The notes under the pieces are model-generated. The model saw only the letters and a list, made by a program, of their open reading frames with translations, searched no databases and was not told the DNA's origin. Source: Casuarina equisetifolia (lineage: Eukaryota; Streptophyta; Magnoliopsida; Fagales; Casuarinaceae). From it: a stretch of DNA of 64,000 bases. The stretch covers positions 18,249,543 through 18,313,542 of the forward strand of contig CM052355.1 of assembly GCA_028551475.1 (NCBI GenBank). The letters are read 5' to 3'. The position numbers and the translations under genes were made by a program. Each line of letters opens with the position of its first letter. Positions within the stretch are counted from its first letter, which is position 1. Positions 1-12,136 of the stretch are shown one piece after another.

Positions 1-644
1 AGTATCAGTTCCATCTGACAAGGTAGCTGGCTGTATGTTTAATGATGAACCAATCTGAGGTCATTGGTTCCTAGTGAGAGTTGATTCTTCACTGATGGTT
101 ATATAGAATCTTTATTGAGGAAATGACAATTGTAGAATTAGCTGAAACTTCACAATTGACATATTACTTCTTAGGCCTTGTTCAATTTTGCTTTTGCCAC
201 CATCAGTGATGCTCTAGTATATTCTGACCCTCTTTCATATGTGTTTTTTGTTCATCTGAAAAAGCATTAAAAGAAATGCATTTATCACATCATCTTTGAA
301 TATGTTGTCATCATGGCAGGAAATAAATTAGCTCAATGCTTAACTTTGGGTGGAAAATTTTTCTTCATGACTTGCTGCGGCCTTGTTACAGTCTTCATTT
401 GTATCAATAATTATATATCGTACCAATTACAATTAGTGTAATTGGAACTCCTTGCTTATTGATTATTAATTCTTCTGTATAATTTCTGGCGTTAGTGGTT
501 TGTGACAACATGAAACTGTAATTTTGTCTAATTCATTTTTTCATGATGTTGCTTTAGTGCATTCGAGTTAGATTTTTGTTTTGTGAATGCTATATAAAGT
601 ACTTTTCTGTTCATAAAAGTGCACTTAATTAACTATCATGGCAG
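1..644 (+). other. Intron of PPR gene copy A (left edge of window)
   Basis: Non-coding. From about 120 onward the sequence aligns with intron 7 of PPR copy B (about 14,248-14,780), for example the shared ttgtagaattagct block followed by the same acttaattaactatcatggcag run into the acceptor. Positions 1-119 do not align with copy B, so either copy A continues leftward with a diverged intron or the duplication is truncated here. No exon was recognised in 1-644. Confidence 0.6.
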
Positions 645-931
645 GTGATGGCAACTCTGTTGGAAATGCTGAAGAATGATGGAATAACTCGTGATGTCTT
701 CATTGTGATGCAAACTATGAGGTAAATGTCTGTTACTAATTTCTAAAGCAATCATTGCCAAGAGCATCTCTTTTGATGAAATTGCCTCTTCACCAGTATG
801 GTATGTATCTTCTCAGTGAATTCCCGATGGTCTTAGAGCATCTCTTTTGATGTATATCTTTGTTACTTACGAGGCCACTAGCATGAGCTGATTCAAGCAG
901 GATGCACTTCCTAATACCCATATAGGCATGT

Positions 932-1002
<71 letters not shown>

Positions 1003-2959
1003 CATTTATGTAGATGGATCGAGACGTGCAGGACAGCCAAGTTTTTTGTGTGGGGGAGTTGTAAGTGTCCCTACATGGAGTTGTGGGTGTCCCTGCACGG
1101 GTGGTTGAGTGTACACACCAGATGGTGCATCTGCTGTTGATTTTATCATACCTTACTGTTCCTTAATTTTTGGCCATCTCACTGCATATATATCTATAGT
1201 TTCTTACACTACCATTTATATGTAGGTGCTATCTCAATTCTGGAGACATTGATCGTGGTCTTCAAACTTTTGAAGACTATATGAATTCAGGAATGCCTAT
1301 TCCAATAGAACTACGGGTGGTAAGTTTCAAACATATACAATATCTCCTCTATGCGTAGACGTGTTCTTCTCTATATCTGACTGTTTTTGCATTTTTTAAA
1401 TATTCTTGACAAAGACGAGGATTTACATTTTGCTTGGTTAACCTAATGTCTTGACAATAACTTTGCTGATGATACTGCATTAATTTATTACAGAAATTTA
1501 TATGAGATCTGTTTTCTTTGGTGGATATAGAACACAATATTTTAGAACACTTTCACCCTTTTGTAAATCTTCTGTGTCCCATCATCGTTGGGTGCCATAT
1601 GGACTTGCCTCGATGCCACAGTGACCATGCAGTTACCATTTCCTGTTATAAGTAATTTAATAGCCTTGTACTTTAACCTACATAGCAATTTCCTCCTGTC
1701 TGTTTATTTACTTGCCTGTGACAGGCTGATATTTTTATTTTATTTAATATTGAATCATACCTAGATCATCATATGGATGTTAAATTACTGTAACTTATGT
1801 GGTTGTAGGCACTAGTCGAGGGAGCCATGGTTGGATACACTCCCAAGGGAATGCAAGTTGCTCAAGTCACATTGGTTGGTTAAGTTAATATAGCTTCTTA
1901 AGTGAGTCCTGATTAGGATCATTGTCTTGATATTTATTATTCACTGCGTGGTTTCCATGCTGTGCAGGAAGAAATGAATTCCAGGGGATTTTTCTTGAGC
2001 CGAAACCTGGGAAGTGATCTCCTGCTTGTAGCTTCTGGAGAAAAGGTTTGCAGATACTTTGTCTTTTTAGTTGATTAGATTTGTTGTGGTTGGTTGCTAG
2101 GGAGAAGGTGATATTGTGTTATTAACCTGGATCCACGTACTCTATCATTCTTCCCAGTATTCATACTTTGGGTCATTCTGTATATTTTACTGCTTAACCT
2201 GTTAACATTTGCTGCAGACTGGTGGCTACACTGTTGCCAACTATATATGGGATCTGATGCAAGCTCACAAAGTGGTCCCGAAACGGCCTGCCCTTGAAGC
2301 ATATTACAAGGGCTTAAGAGTGAGTTTCTTTCCTAAAGAAGCATACCAAATTTTGGTTTCTTATCAGTGGTTTTTCCTCGGTGGTTCTGTATTAGATGCC
2401 ATTTTAGTTCTGGGTTTCAAAGAAATTACTCTGGATTTAATTGCTGTTGTTATTATTGGGAAGGTAATTGAAATCTTTAACTAGAAAGAGCTAAAAACAA
2501 TTGTATGAGTGGGAGGGGAACATTAATTTATATGTCTTATGCTATGGTTTAGATAGGAAGCATTGGTTCATTCAAGACTACGCTAGAAGAAGGCATAGAC
2601 ATTATTTCCTGCCTTGTTTGAAGCTTTTCATATAAATTGAAGATATGAGTTTATTGGTAATGGATCGTCTTCACGACAACATGATTAGAACTTGAAATGA
2701 TCCGCGGGAGAAAGTGTATTTGTTTTAAAATTTTCAAATTCTGCGCCTTGGTCTCCCGAGGTTCATCCAAATGCTGCCAAATGCTTGTGTTTGGCCATGC
2801 TGAACCTCATCACAGAGGTGAGCACCTCTTAATATTTGTGCTTGTGAATATTCACACATCCATTTTGTTCTGGAATTTCAGGAACGTAGGATACCTGAAG
2901 ATGATCCTCGACTGTTACTAGTTTCTCAGATTCGCCAGCGAGGAGCAAGCACTTCGTAG
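645..2959 (+). CDS. PPR protein, copy A (3' six coding exons; 5' part outside the window or lost)
   Basis: This is a paralogue of the complete PPR gene at 12,137-18,005 and corresponds to its exons 8-13. Exons with GT-AG borders are 645-721, 1226-1319, 1809-1874, 1968-2045, 2218-2319 and 2882-2959 (stop TAG 2957-2959). Every exon length matches copy B (77, 94, 66, 78, 102 nt) except the last, which is 78 nt rather than 87. All frames stay open and all splice sites are canonical, so this half is not visibly broken. The encoded part is the C-terminal, non-PPR half, including LVEGAM, GYTPKGMQ and PEDDPRLLLVSQI. The C-terminus differs: copy A ends QIRQRGASTS where copy B has QIYDNLRRRAGRG. Whether a promoter and the PPR-motif exons exist to the left cannot be seen, so it may be a functional paralogue or a 5'-truncated copy. 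By analogy with copy B the product would be an organellar RNA-binding protein. Confidence 0.8.
936..1000. repeat. Compound (GT)n(GA)n microsatellite in PPR-A intron
   Basis: A run of GT dinucleotides passes directly into about 19 GA dinucleotides. At the equivalent place in copy B (about 15,943-16,069) the repeat is instead a G homopolymer, so the two paralogous introns expanded different simple repeats. The neighbouring tccctacatggagttgtggg motif is shared by both copies and anchors the alignment. Confidence 0.95.
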
Positions 2960-3415
2960 TTTCTTAGACATTATTGGGAAAGATGTCTTGGTGATTAATT
3001 TGCAAGGAATGTTTTTGTTCTACCCAACATTGTCATGTTTTGAAGGGTGGGATCTGAAGATTTCTGAAGGCCAATTCCGCTTGTGTTGTGAAGATCAGAC
3101 AAAATTTCTCTGGCATTTGGAACTTACAATGCTCTGAAATTGTTCTTAGCTTCATGCACCATTTAGTTCAGATTTCAGAAGACGAAGCCTGTTTCAATAC
3201 ATGATGTATTATTAATATTTGGCATGTTAATGGGTAGTTATGGGAGTGGAAGAATAAGAGATGTGTATATGCTTCCGGAAGTAAGTGGAAGTGGCTTCTC
3301 TAACTTAGTTATTGACGCGCGAGTTGTTGCCACAATAGCCTTTAATTGCCGCTCATATTAAAACTAAATTAAATATTAGAACATATGATGACTATTAATA
3401 CCCAAAACAAAGGGC
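2960..3415 (+). other. 3' flank of PPR copy A, duplicated at 32,270-32,830
   Basis: Transcribed or downstream flank of PPR-A. From 3,028 (cattgtcatgtttt) to about 3,410 it aligns with 32,271-32,815, sharing motifs such as gaagggtgggatctgaagat, atgcttcc.gaagtaagtggaag and acatatgatgact.ttaatac. In copy B the corresponding flank is separated from its gene by about 14.2 kb of inserted transposons. Copy B also has about 100 extra bases near 32,450-32,640. No coding potential was seen. Confidence 0.8.
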
Positions 3416-3599
3416 TTCTATTGATGCTTTTGATTTTACAAAAAAATTACTTCTTTTTACTAACTCTATGTTGATAAATCTGCAGACGTAGAAATTTATT
3501 TCTGATTTTATAACTATATAACTACGAAAATTTCCATGTCAGCAATGAGAATTTGTTTGTAAATACATAGCCTTAAGCATTATTCACCAGTTTTAACAT

Positions 3600-4512
3600 G
3601 TAGAATTTGACAGCCGCTTTTTGTGACAGTTCTAGACTTCCTATGTGAATGTGTTGTCCTTCAGTTTTGTCAGGCGAAACTCGTCGCCGTCGTACATTTC
3701 AATCCTCCTTCGTTACTTGCCAAACCGGCTTGGGTGAAATTCTCGTGGTCTCCCGCCAACGACAAGTACTCTCTCGGGCTCCCGCCTGCGTTCTCCGACG
3801 CTGCTGAAGGGCCCAAGACCACTGTTTCACCGGCCACGAAACCCATCTTATTCAGATAATTCGTTGGTGAAACGCAGGTGCACACATCTCTATCGGTATT
3901 TTTTTCTTATGCTCATCTTTACCCGTGTATAAATGAACGCCAGAAACCTAGAATGAAATTAATTAATGATGCCCGAGTAAAGGTTCAGTTATTTATGGTG
4001 CTTCTGTTTGTAAATTGTGATATGGTTAATGATGTTGAACTCGTGCTATGAATTGAATGCTAATGCCTGGGTTCGACATAAAACAGAAAACGTCTTTGAT
4101 TTTCATTGATTGGAGTTTAGATAGTGATCTTCGTCTAGTTTTAGCCGGGACAAATAAAACCTGAGAAAGTTGGTGTAGCGTCTGTTGCCTATTCATTTAG
4201 CCCGCCACCCGTTCGACCAAACGCCCCACTGTAAAAATGTTCCTTTTGACCTAGTTTATGTCAAACAGCAGAAGCTACTTTTCTGGTCAGCTGTAAGATA
4301 CTTTTTTGAAAACTGTAAGTATTCATTTGTTTTTGGTATAGGTACTATATACTGGATTATTCGTTTCCCAAGGCAGTTATCTCTTGATACATAAGTACAG
4401 ATACAAATATCATATTGTGTGCATATCTATCTGCGTTTTCTGGTTTCTTTTTCATGTTGCTTTCGAAGTTTGACCCTTTAAGCCTAATTGCGAATTTTCT
4501 TTCTTAGATAGA
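3600..4512 (+). other. Probable 5' UTR exon and leader intron of the ESF2-like gene
   Basis: The GC content rises at about 3,670-3,860 and falls again afterwards. A plausible donor follows the gcag at 3,877 (gtgcac), and a plausible acceptor (ttctttcttag) ends at 4,507, five bases before the ATG at 4,513. This suggests an untranslated first exon and a leader intron of about 630 bp. The 78-codon open frame at 3,623 resembles nothing known and is treated as leader sequence. Inferred from splice signals only. Confidence 0.4.
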
Positions 4513-6337
4513 ATGGGTGGGGAAGAACACAACTTTGATAGTCCAAAATCCAATAAGGAAAGGCCAAAAGAGCATAAAAGGAGAAAGAAAAATCATCTAT
4601 TTAATGAAAAAGAAGATATTGGGGAAGAGAGGTCCCCAGTGGATGAGAATCCAAAATCCAATGATACAAGCACAAGAAAAGAGAAAAAGAAAAAGCATTT
4701 GTTGGTAGAGACTAGAAAAGGTGAAGATACACAAGAAGTTAATAGAGAAGGTCCTGACATGGAGGAAGACCAGCCGGTTCATAAAAAAGAAGTGCTGGCA
4801 GAGACAAATCTGGGATCAAATGGAAAAAGTTCAGATAGTAGAAAAAATAGAAGGAAGAAGAAGTTGTTGAAGGAAGCAGCAGAGGCAGATAGACGGGGCA
4901 TTTGCTACTTGAGTCGGATTCCTCCACACATGGACCATGTGAAGCTGAGGCAGATCCTTTCACAGTTTGGAGAAATACTGCGAATTTATCTCACACCTGA
5001 AAGTAAGCTCTCAGTTGCTTTTACAGATGGTTTTTGCTGTTGCCTTTTGATTTATCCTCAGTGCTTTTGTAGAGGTGTTTGAATTTTGCCTTATGTAACA
5101 GATCCTGGTACTCAAGTACATCGAAAGCGGGCCGGTAAGTTTCAGCAGCAAGTATTTTCAGAAGGGTATGTATAATTGGTATTCCTTCAGTATCTCTCAT
5201 TTTGGCTTAGTAAGTATCCTAGGATTGTTGGCAGCTTCCAATTGTTTAACTATTATTGTTTTTTGTAGATGGGTTGAATTTAAAGATAAACGAGTTGCTA
5301 AGAGGGTCGCTTCGATGTTAAATGGTGAACAAATTGGTAGGTATTTCAACAGCGATGCTCCTCTGCTCTCTTCTTTCTTTACATGTAAAGATCAGTTTCC
5401 CTATGTTTCTGAATTATTTTTCAACTTAAAATTGGAATTAACCCCATCAAAGTTGGTTGTTTTAAATGGATATATATTTTTACATGATTGTGATTACTGA
5501 GTCCTTGTTTTAGCCTTCCTAAGTGCCTGATGGGTACAGTTTACAGAATGTATTCGTTCAAGTTCACTTGTGTATATTTTATATATGCCGATATATACTT
5601 TCAAGTTAGTAGTAATGTACTTTTCTTGTAAATGGAGATCTCGCTTTACTTGTTTTGTTCTTGTTTAGGTGGGAGGAAGAGGTCATCCTTCTATTATGAT
5701 CTTTGGAATATCAAGTACTTAAGTAAATTCAAGTGGGATGATCTTACTTCAGAGATTGGTATTAAACTCTATGAATTGAATATTATACCTACCATAGTGC
5801 TTAAGCAATGAATCTTCAGTTGAGATGTCTTTATTGCAGCTTACAAGAGTGCCGTTCGGGAGCAGAAACTAGCTCTAGAAATTTCTGCTGCCAAAAAGGA
5901 ACGGGATTTCTATCTGTCCAAAGTGGATCAATCCCGTGCCTTGAGTTCTATAGAAGAACGATTAGAGAAGGTATATGATGTCTTTATCAAAACTAGTGCA
6001 ATCGCTTGCGTTGTCTTGGTTTAAGAAATGTTACTTTAGCTTACATGATCTTTGTATGGGCTATTTACAGAAGCGCAAGGTGCAAGAAGAGGCGGGAATG
6101 AGTTCTGAGCTCCCTGTTACCCAGCAGATGCCAAAGTTTATTCGGCAATTTCCACAAAAACAACCTGTTGTAGATGCAGCGGTACAGTCCAAACCTGGAC
6201 TTTCTAAAGATATCCTTGCTGGGGTGAGTGTCAGTTTATTTGTTTGTTCTTCTTTTTTTTTTAATAATAAATAATTTCAATGGTCCTCTCGTCTAAGTGT
6301 GCCCTGATTCGCTTTGTAGGTATTTGGTGGCTCTTAG
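4513..6337 (+). CDS. ESF2/ABT1-family RRM protein (pre-rRNA processing)
   Basis: Seven coding exons give 337 aa: 4513-5002, 5102-5165, 5269-5336, 5669-5758, 5840-5970, 6071-6223 and 6320-6337 (TAG). Residues 1-125 are highly charged and lysine/glutamate-rich, with several nuclear-localisation-like clusters (HKRRKK, RKEKKKK, RKNRRKKK). A single RRM follows at about 129-240, with GICYLSRIP as the RNP2-like strand and a long loop carrying QVHRKRAGKF. The family hallmarks WVEFKDKRVAKRVA, MLNGEQIGGRKRSSFYYD and IKYLSKFKWDDLT come next, then a lysine-rich coiled segment and a short C-terminus ending GVFGGS. In yeast Esf2 and human ABT1, proteins of this build are nucleolar and bind the U3 snoRNP/DEAD-box machinery in 18S rRNA maturation, so the same role is inferred. 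The gene looks intact. It lies between the PPR-A 3' flank and the RABB1 pseudogene and has no counterpart in the equivalent interval of copy B. Confidence 0.93.
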
Positions 6338-7267
6338 GCCGAAGTTCAAAAGTCAAGTCATGCAATCAAAGCTCTACAGTAAATGAAACTTTGTTCGCGT
6401 TTCTTCTGCACTTTTCCGAGTTTCTTATAACATCCTAACGAATGAGTAGGCAATTTTTTTTTTTTATATATATCAATAACTTCTCCATGCGAATTATTTA
6501 GAGAGAGGAGAACAATCGTGATTTTGATGATATCGGGATTCCATGATGGAGTTTAAATTTTGTACTTATCTTCGAACTTTTAGGCCGGCCTAGGAGAAGC
6601 TGCTTTGCAAACTGTGTTGTTTGGTCCTAGTGAAACTTTACTCTAGGCCGGCCTATTCAATGATATAAGGAATTGGTACCACTAGCGGTCGACAAACTCA
6701 TAGTACATGCCTCTATTGATGGGGATATTAATTTCGAGATGAAGCTAGAAGCCCAAAGCAAGACAGAAGCGTTTCTAACTGGAGTAGAGCTACTAGTCGG
6801 CTTGTCTCCAAGCACAAGGCCAGGAAGGACCTTGTCGAACGTATGGATGTCGTTGTTTCAGTTATCGGGCGGCAGCATGAATGACCTTGAAGCTTCTTCC
6901 CAAGGTCATTGGTTGATTCCTCTAGCAACAGATAATGCACAAAGAGACGAGTGTTAAGCCACTTGATAAAGAAACAAGTAGAAACGCTTTTGGCCATCGC
7001 TTATGAAGATCTCCAGAGGGATCGTTTTAGCTCCATCAATAAAGAAGAATAGGGATGTAAAGCAAGAATACTCATTTCACAAGAATACGCAAGAAAATAT
7101 CAGAACAAAGCATTCACTGTGCTGTTGATTTACTAACACAAAGAAATCAAATCTATACATCTTAATCTCCTCCAAAGTGGGATGCCAATTGAAAGAGTGT
7201 TTGTAGCAGGAATAAAGAATGAAGAGAATAATTCCACAGAAGGGTACAGAGGCTGTTACTGTTTCCA
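6338..7267. other. Spacer between ESF2-like gene and RABB1 pseudogene
   Basis: No gene was recognised. Two copies of an 11-bp motif containing the palindrome aggccggcct lie at about 6,582 and 6,643. Alignment with copy B resumes near 6,740 (agaagccca.agcaag, compare 32,858), so the duplicated block re-enters here. 6,460-6,475 is a T/AT-rich run. Confidence 0.6.
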
Positions 7268-9129
<1,862 letters not shown>

Positions 9130-9189
9130 TTATTTTCCATTAGCTTTTGCTGGCACTACTCATAGGGAGAAGCAATGCTGGCATATTTA

Positions 9190-11160
9190 GTTATCTAGCC
9201 CTTGCAATGAAGCTTTGGGAGCTCTCTACCAAGTTTGCGCAAATGTTCCTTCTCCATATGAAGGTTGACACCAGTTGAGAAAATGAAAGAAAGGCTAATG
9301 GACTATGCTTTGGTTGTAAAGAAAAATATTCTCTACTGCACAAATTCAAGAAGATTTTCCTCCTCAAAGAAGCCAACAAGGAGAATCAAAAGTCTATTTT
9401 GAAAGCTGTTGAAAAAGAGATTGAAGTGGAAGGTTTCCTAAAGATTTATGTTAGTGATATATATAGCACATGTTCTAGGCAGACCATGACTCTTGCAAGA
9501 TTTGTGGGGAAAGGAAGGAGGAAGGCTCAAGTCCTAATTAATTTTGGCCATTTGTGCAATTTCACATGCAAAAAGCTAGCAAAAATGCAATTTTGCCGTT
9601 TGTGTAAAAATGGAGACATCATCTCTTGAGAAGATTTTTCATAGTGAGAGCTGACCAAAGATCCCTTAAATATTTGTGAGAAAAATTTATTATCACACCG
9701 ATGCAATAGACAAGGATGACAAAGCTTATGGGATTCAATTCTACTGTCGAATGCACCCCCGCAAGGGAAACGAAGTGGTAGGTGCTATTTCTTACAAAGG
9801 CGAAGACAAGAAGTTAAGGACCAAACGAAAAGGATTTTGTTGTGCTGAAGGTCAAGAGGAACCCACACTGTTTGATCATGAAATGGAAGATGTTGAGGCC
9901 AACGTAGAAGCTCTTGCACTGTTTGATCGTGTGATGACTTGTTTGACTCTTTCAATTCTTGTCCCTTGCTGGGGTGAAATCTGATTAGATTCTTCAAGGA
10001 ATTGTGCCGAGGATAGAAATAGGAGAAGCCTTGGGACCTTGGGAATTCAAAAAAGTTATTTTGTTTTGGAAGAATTGTAGTTTCTTGCTAACACATTTGA
10101 CAAATTTCCACCATTATCAAAGAAGTGCACAAACCAGTGCATGAAGGTTCTTTCAAAATTATCAAAGGATTCACTTAGTGTTTTTACTAGATAGGTATGA
10201 ATGTGGGTGTAATAGGTGTGAAGTGTGCCACAAGAAGAAGTGGGAGAATGCAGCACTCTAAGTCTCTTTCAATCTATTCCTATTCTAACTTGGTTTGGAT
10301 TAATATCTTTATAGATTTTACAAAAGTCTCCATCTCTTTAAATAGATATTGCCCATCTTGGTTGTGGTGGACTATCTCTCCAAGTTTTGCAATTTCATCT
10401 CGATGTCTCATCCTTACACTTCCTCCACAATAGCAAATATTTTCTTTTGAGTGGGTTCTTAAAATTTATGGGATGCCCAAATTGTGATTTGCAATAAGGA
10501 TCCAACTTTACTAGCCACTTTAGGAAAGAATTATTTTACCTCCAAGGAACCAACTTCAACTATACTTTTTACCTATCATCCATAGTTTGACAGCCAAAAG
10601 GAAATGTAAATAGAACTCTTGAGTTATATTTATGCTGCTCTTGTAGTAACAAGTTCAAGAAATGAATCCAATGGCTTCAATGGTCAGAACATTGTGATAA
10701 TACTAGTCTTCATGGTGCAACCAAAAGGACTTCATACAAAATTGTTTTTGGAAGGACAACACCTATTGTTGGGATTTCATCCCACACCAAGAGTGTTTGA
10801 CCTTGTTAATGTTTGGGGTTTACTACTTTTTCTCTTTGTGTTTTAGAATGGGCTTCTCAGGCTTTAACATTGTATCAAAGCATTATCCGAAGTTGTTTGG
10901 GTTGATAGCCAAAGAGGCCTTCCATGCTAGTTAAATATCACTTCCTAGCATGAAGGGAGAGGCGTGTTGGGATTTCGTTCCATACCTTTGGCCATATGTC
11001 TAGCCTTATTAATAGTTAGGGTTTACTACTTCTTGCTTGCAAGTTTTAGGATAGGCCTCCCTACCTTTAATGCCTACAATGTTGACCTAAGTGCCAGGTT
11101 TCTCCAAAGTCGACGCATTATTCTCCTCTGTTCCACAACTTTTCCCCTCCTCCTTTTAGT
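9190..11160 (+). mobile_element. Ty3/gypsy retrotransposon relic (gag zinc knuckle, protease, RNase H end, integrase)
   Basis: Fragments appear in pol order on the plus strand with many stops. A CCHC-like stretch NGLCFGCKEKYS is near 9,300. A protease-like VLINFGHLCNFTCKKLAK is near 9,515-9,570, with the catalytic D changed to N. An RNase H C-terminal piece ending in KGNEVVGAISYK is near 9,740. Integrase follows: CEVCHKKKWENAA at about 10,210, ILPILVVVDYLSKF at about 10,350, FRKELFYLQGTNFN at about 10,520, NRTLE at about 10,610 and YKIVFGRTTP at about 10,730. Most of the reverse transcriptase is missing, so this is an internally deleted copy. Integrase resumes after the TRIM insertion (VPGFSKVDA near 11,090). 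LTRs were not found. It lies in the spacer joining duplication arms A and B. Confidence 0.85.
10767..11072 (+). mobile_element. TRIM: miniature LTR retrotransposon, about 306 bp
   Basis: Two direct repeats begin TGTTGGGATTTC: 10,767-10,869 (103 bp) and 10,965-11,072 (108 bp). They flank only 95 bp of non-coding interior. The interior opens with TTGTATCAAAGC at 10,870-10,881, close to the initiator-Met tRNA primer-binding site, and closes with a purine run (gaagggagaggcg) acting as polypurine tract. Flanks cctat (10,762-10,766) and cctac (11,073-11,077) look like a 5-bp target duplication with one change. The surrounding gypsy integrase reading breaks exactly at the left flank and resumes at the right flank. 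Such elements are non-autonomous and depend on other elements' proteins. The right LTR ends TG instead of CA. Confidence 0.82.
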
Positions 11161-11162
11161 GT

Positions 11163-12136
11163 CTTCCTCGTTTCCATCATAGGGGCAGAAAGAGACGCAG
11201 CGGACCCTCTTACCAAGGGAAGATTTCCCTCTTCAAAGGCCAAGCACTTGTTCTGTCACGCGTTCAACGACCACGACTCCCATCGTTTTACATATCAGAT
11301 TTGTAGCCTTGAACACGGGAGTTGCTGTAGATATGGACGTTCTTCAAGATGTGGAAGCTTGAAATTCAATATTTGCCACTACTTTGTGCTGAATATAATA
11401 AGAGGGAAATGCTTATCAGCATTGTTAGGGGCGGAGAAAAATACCCGCAATTAAATAACCGAAATCAATTGGGATGAAGTAGAGGAGGTTAGAGAGTGAT
11501 TGTCACTGATGTTCGGAATTATAACTGGTGCATATAATGTGGGGGACAACTTGAGAGAGTGAGTGAGTGAGTGAGTGAACTTTGCAGAATTGGGACACAT
11601 GCTTTTGATCTTTCCTGCAGAAGTGCACTAATATTATCAAAGACTACTAAATCAAAGTGTGAAAAAGGAGCTTCTCAGTTGTTGGAGGAACTGGCTGACA
11701 CTTATCCATTGTAGACAATTTTACTTCACTGCAGTTGAAAGTAAGGCCAACAAAATTAGAGATCAAGAAGAAAAATCTTTTATGATTTTACGGGAGAAGA
11801 TTATTCATTGCTTATTTAAACATTGATTTCTCTTGAACTCCTGAAGAAAGCAAAAGCATTGCTTGAGAAGATGACAAAAAAAAAAAAAAAAAATCTTAAT
11901 CTGCCAGAAAATTTGACTGTTTTAGCTGAATGGTTTTACACAAAAAGAATACAAAATCTTCTAAAACCAAAACGGGATGACCAAAGTGAATTAGGCCTAA
12001 CAAAGCCCTCAGCCCGTCCTTCAGTTGGGCCGAATCGCTGGTCTAAACACCCACAACCCATGGGAAGGGTAGATCCGGTTCCTGAGCGCAGGGTTTTGCA
12101 GAGGGAGAAGCACCGTACACAGACACGGTGGTCGGA
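11163..12136. other. Spacer upstream of PPR copy B (promoter side)
   Basis: No gene was recognised. 11,200-11,380 is relatively GC-rich and unassigned. A (GAGT)n stretch sits at about 11,555-11,578, and an A-run at about 11,875-11,893. The last 150 bp before 12,137 are GC-richer and probably hold the PPR-B promoter and 5' UTR. Confidence 0.5.

Noticed and set aside
790-1005. 71-codon minus-strand frame with Ser-Leu and His-Thr repeats
   Set aside because: Translation of the (GT)n(GA)n microsatellite in an intron.
2209-2484. 91-codon frame read through PPR-A exon 5
   Set aside because: It runs on through the intron donor at 2,320; only 2,218-2,319 is exon.
3623-3859. 78-codon frame in the GC-rich stretch before the ESF2-like gene
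   Set aside because: No similarity to known domains; better explained as 5' UTR exon.
11549-11578. (GAGT)n run as a regulatory motif
   Set aside because: Simple microsatellite with no further support.
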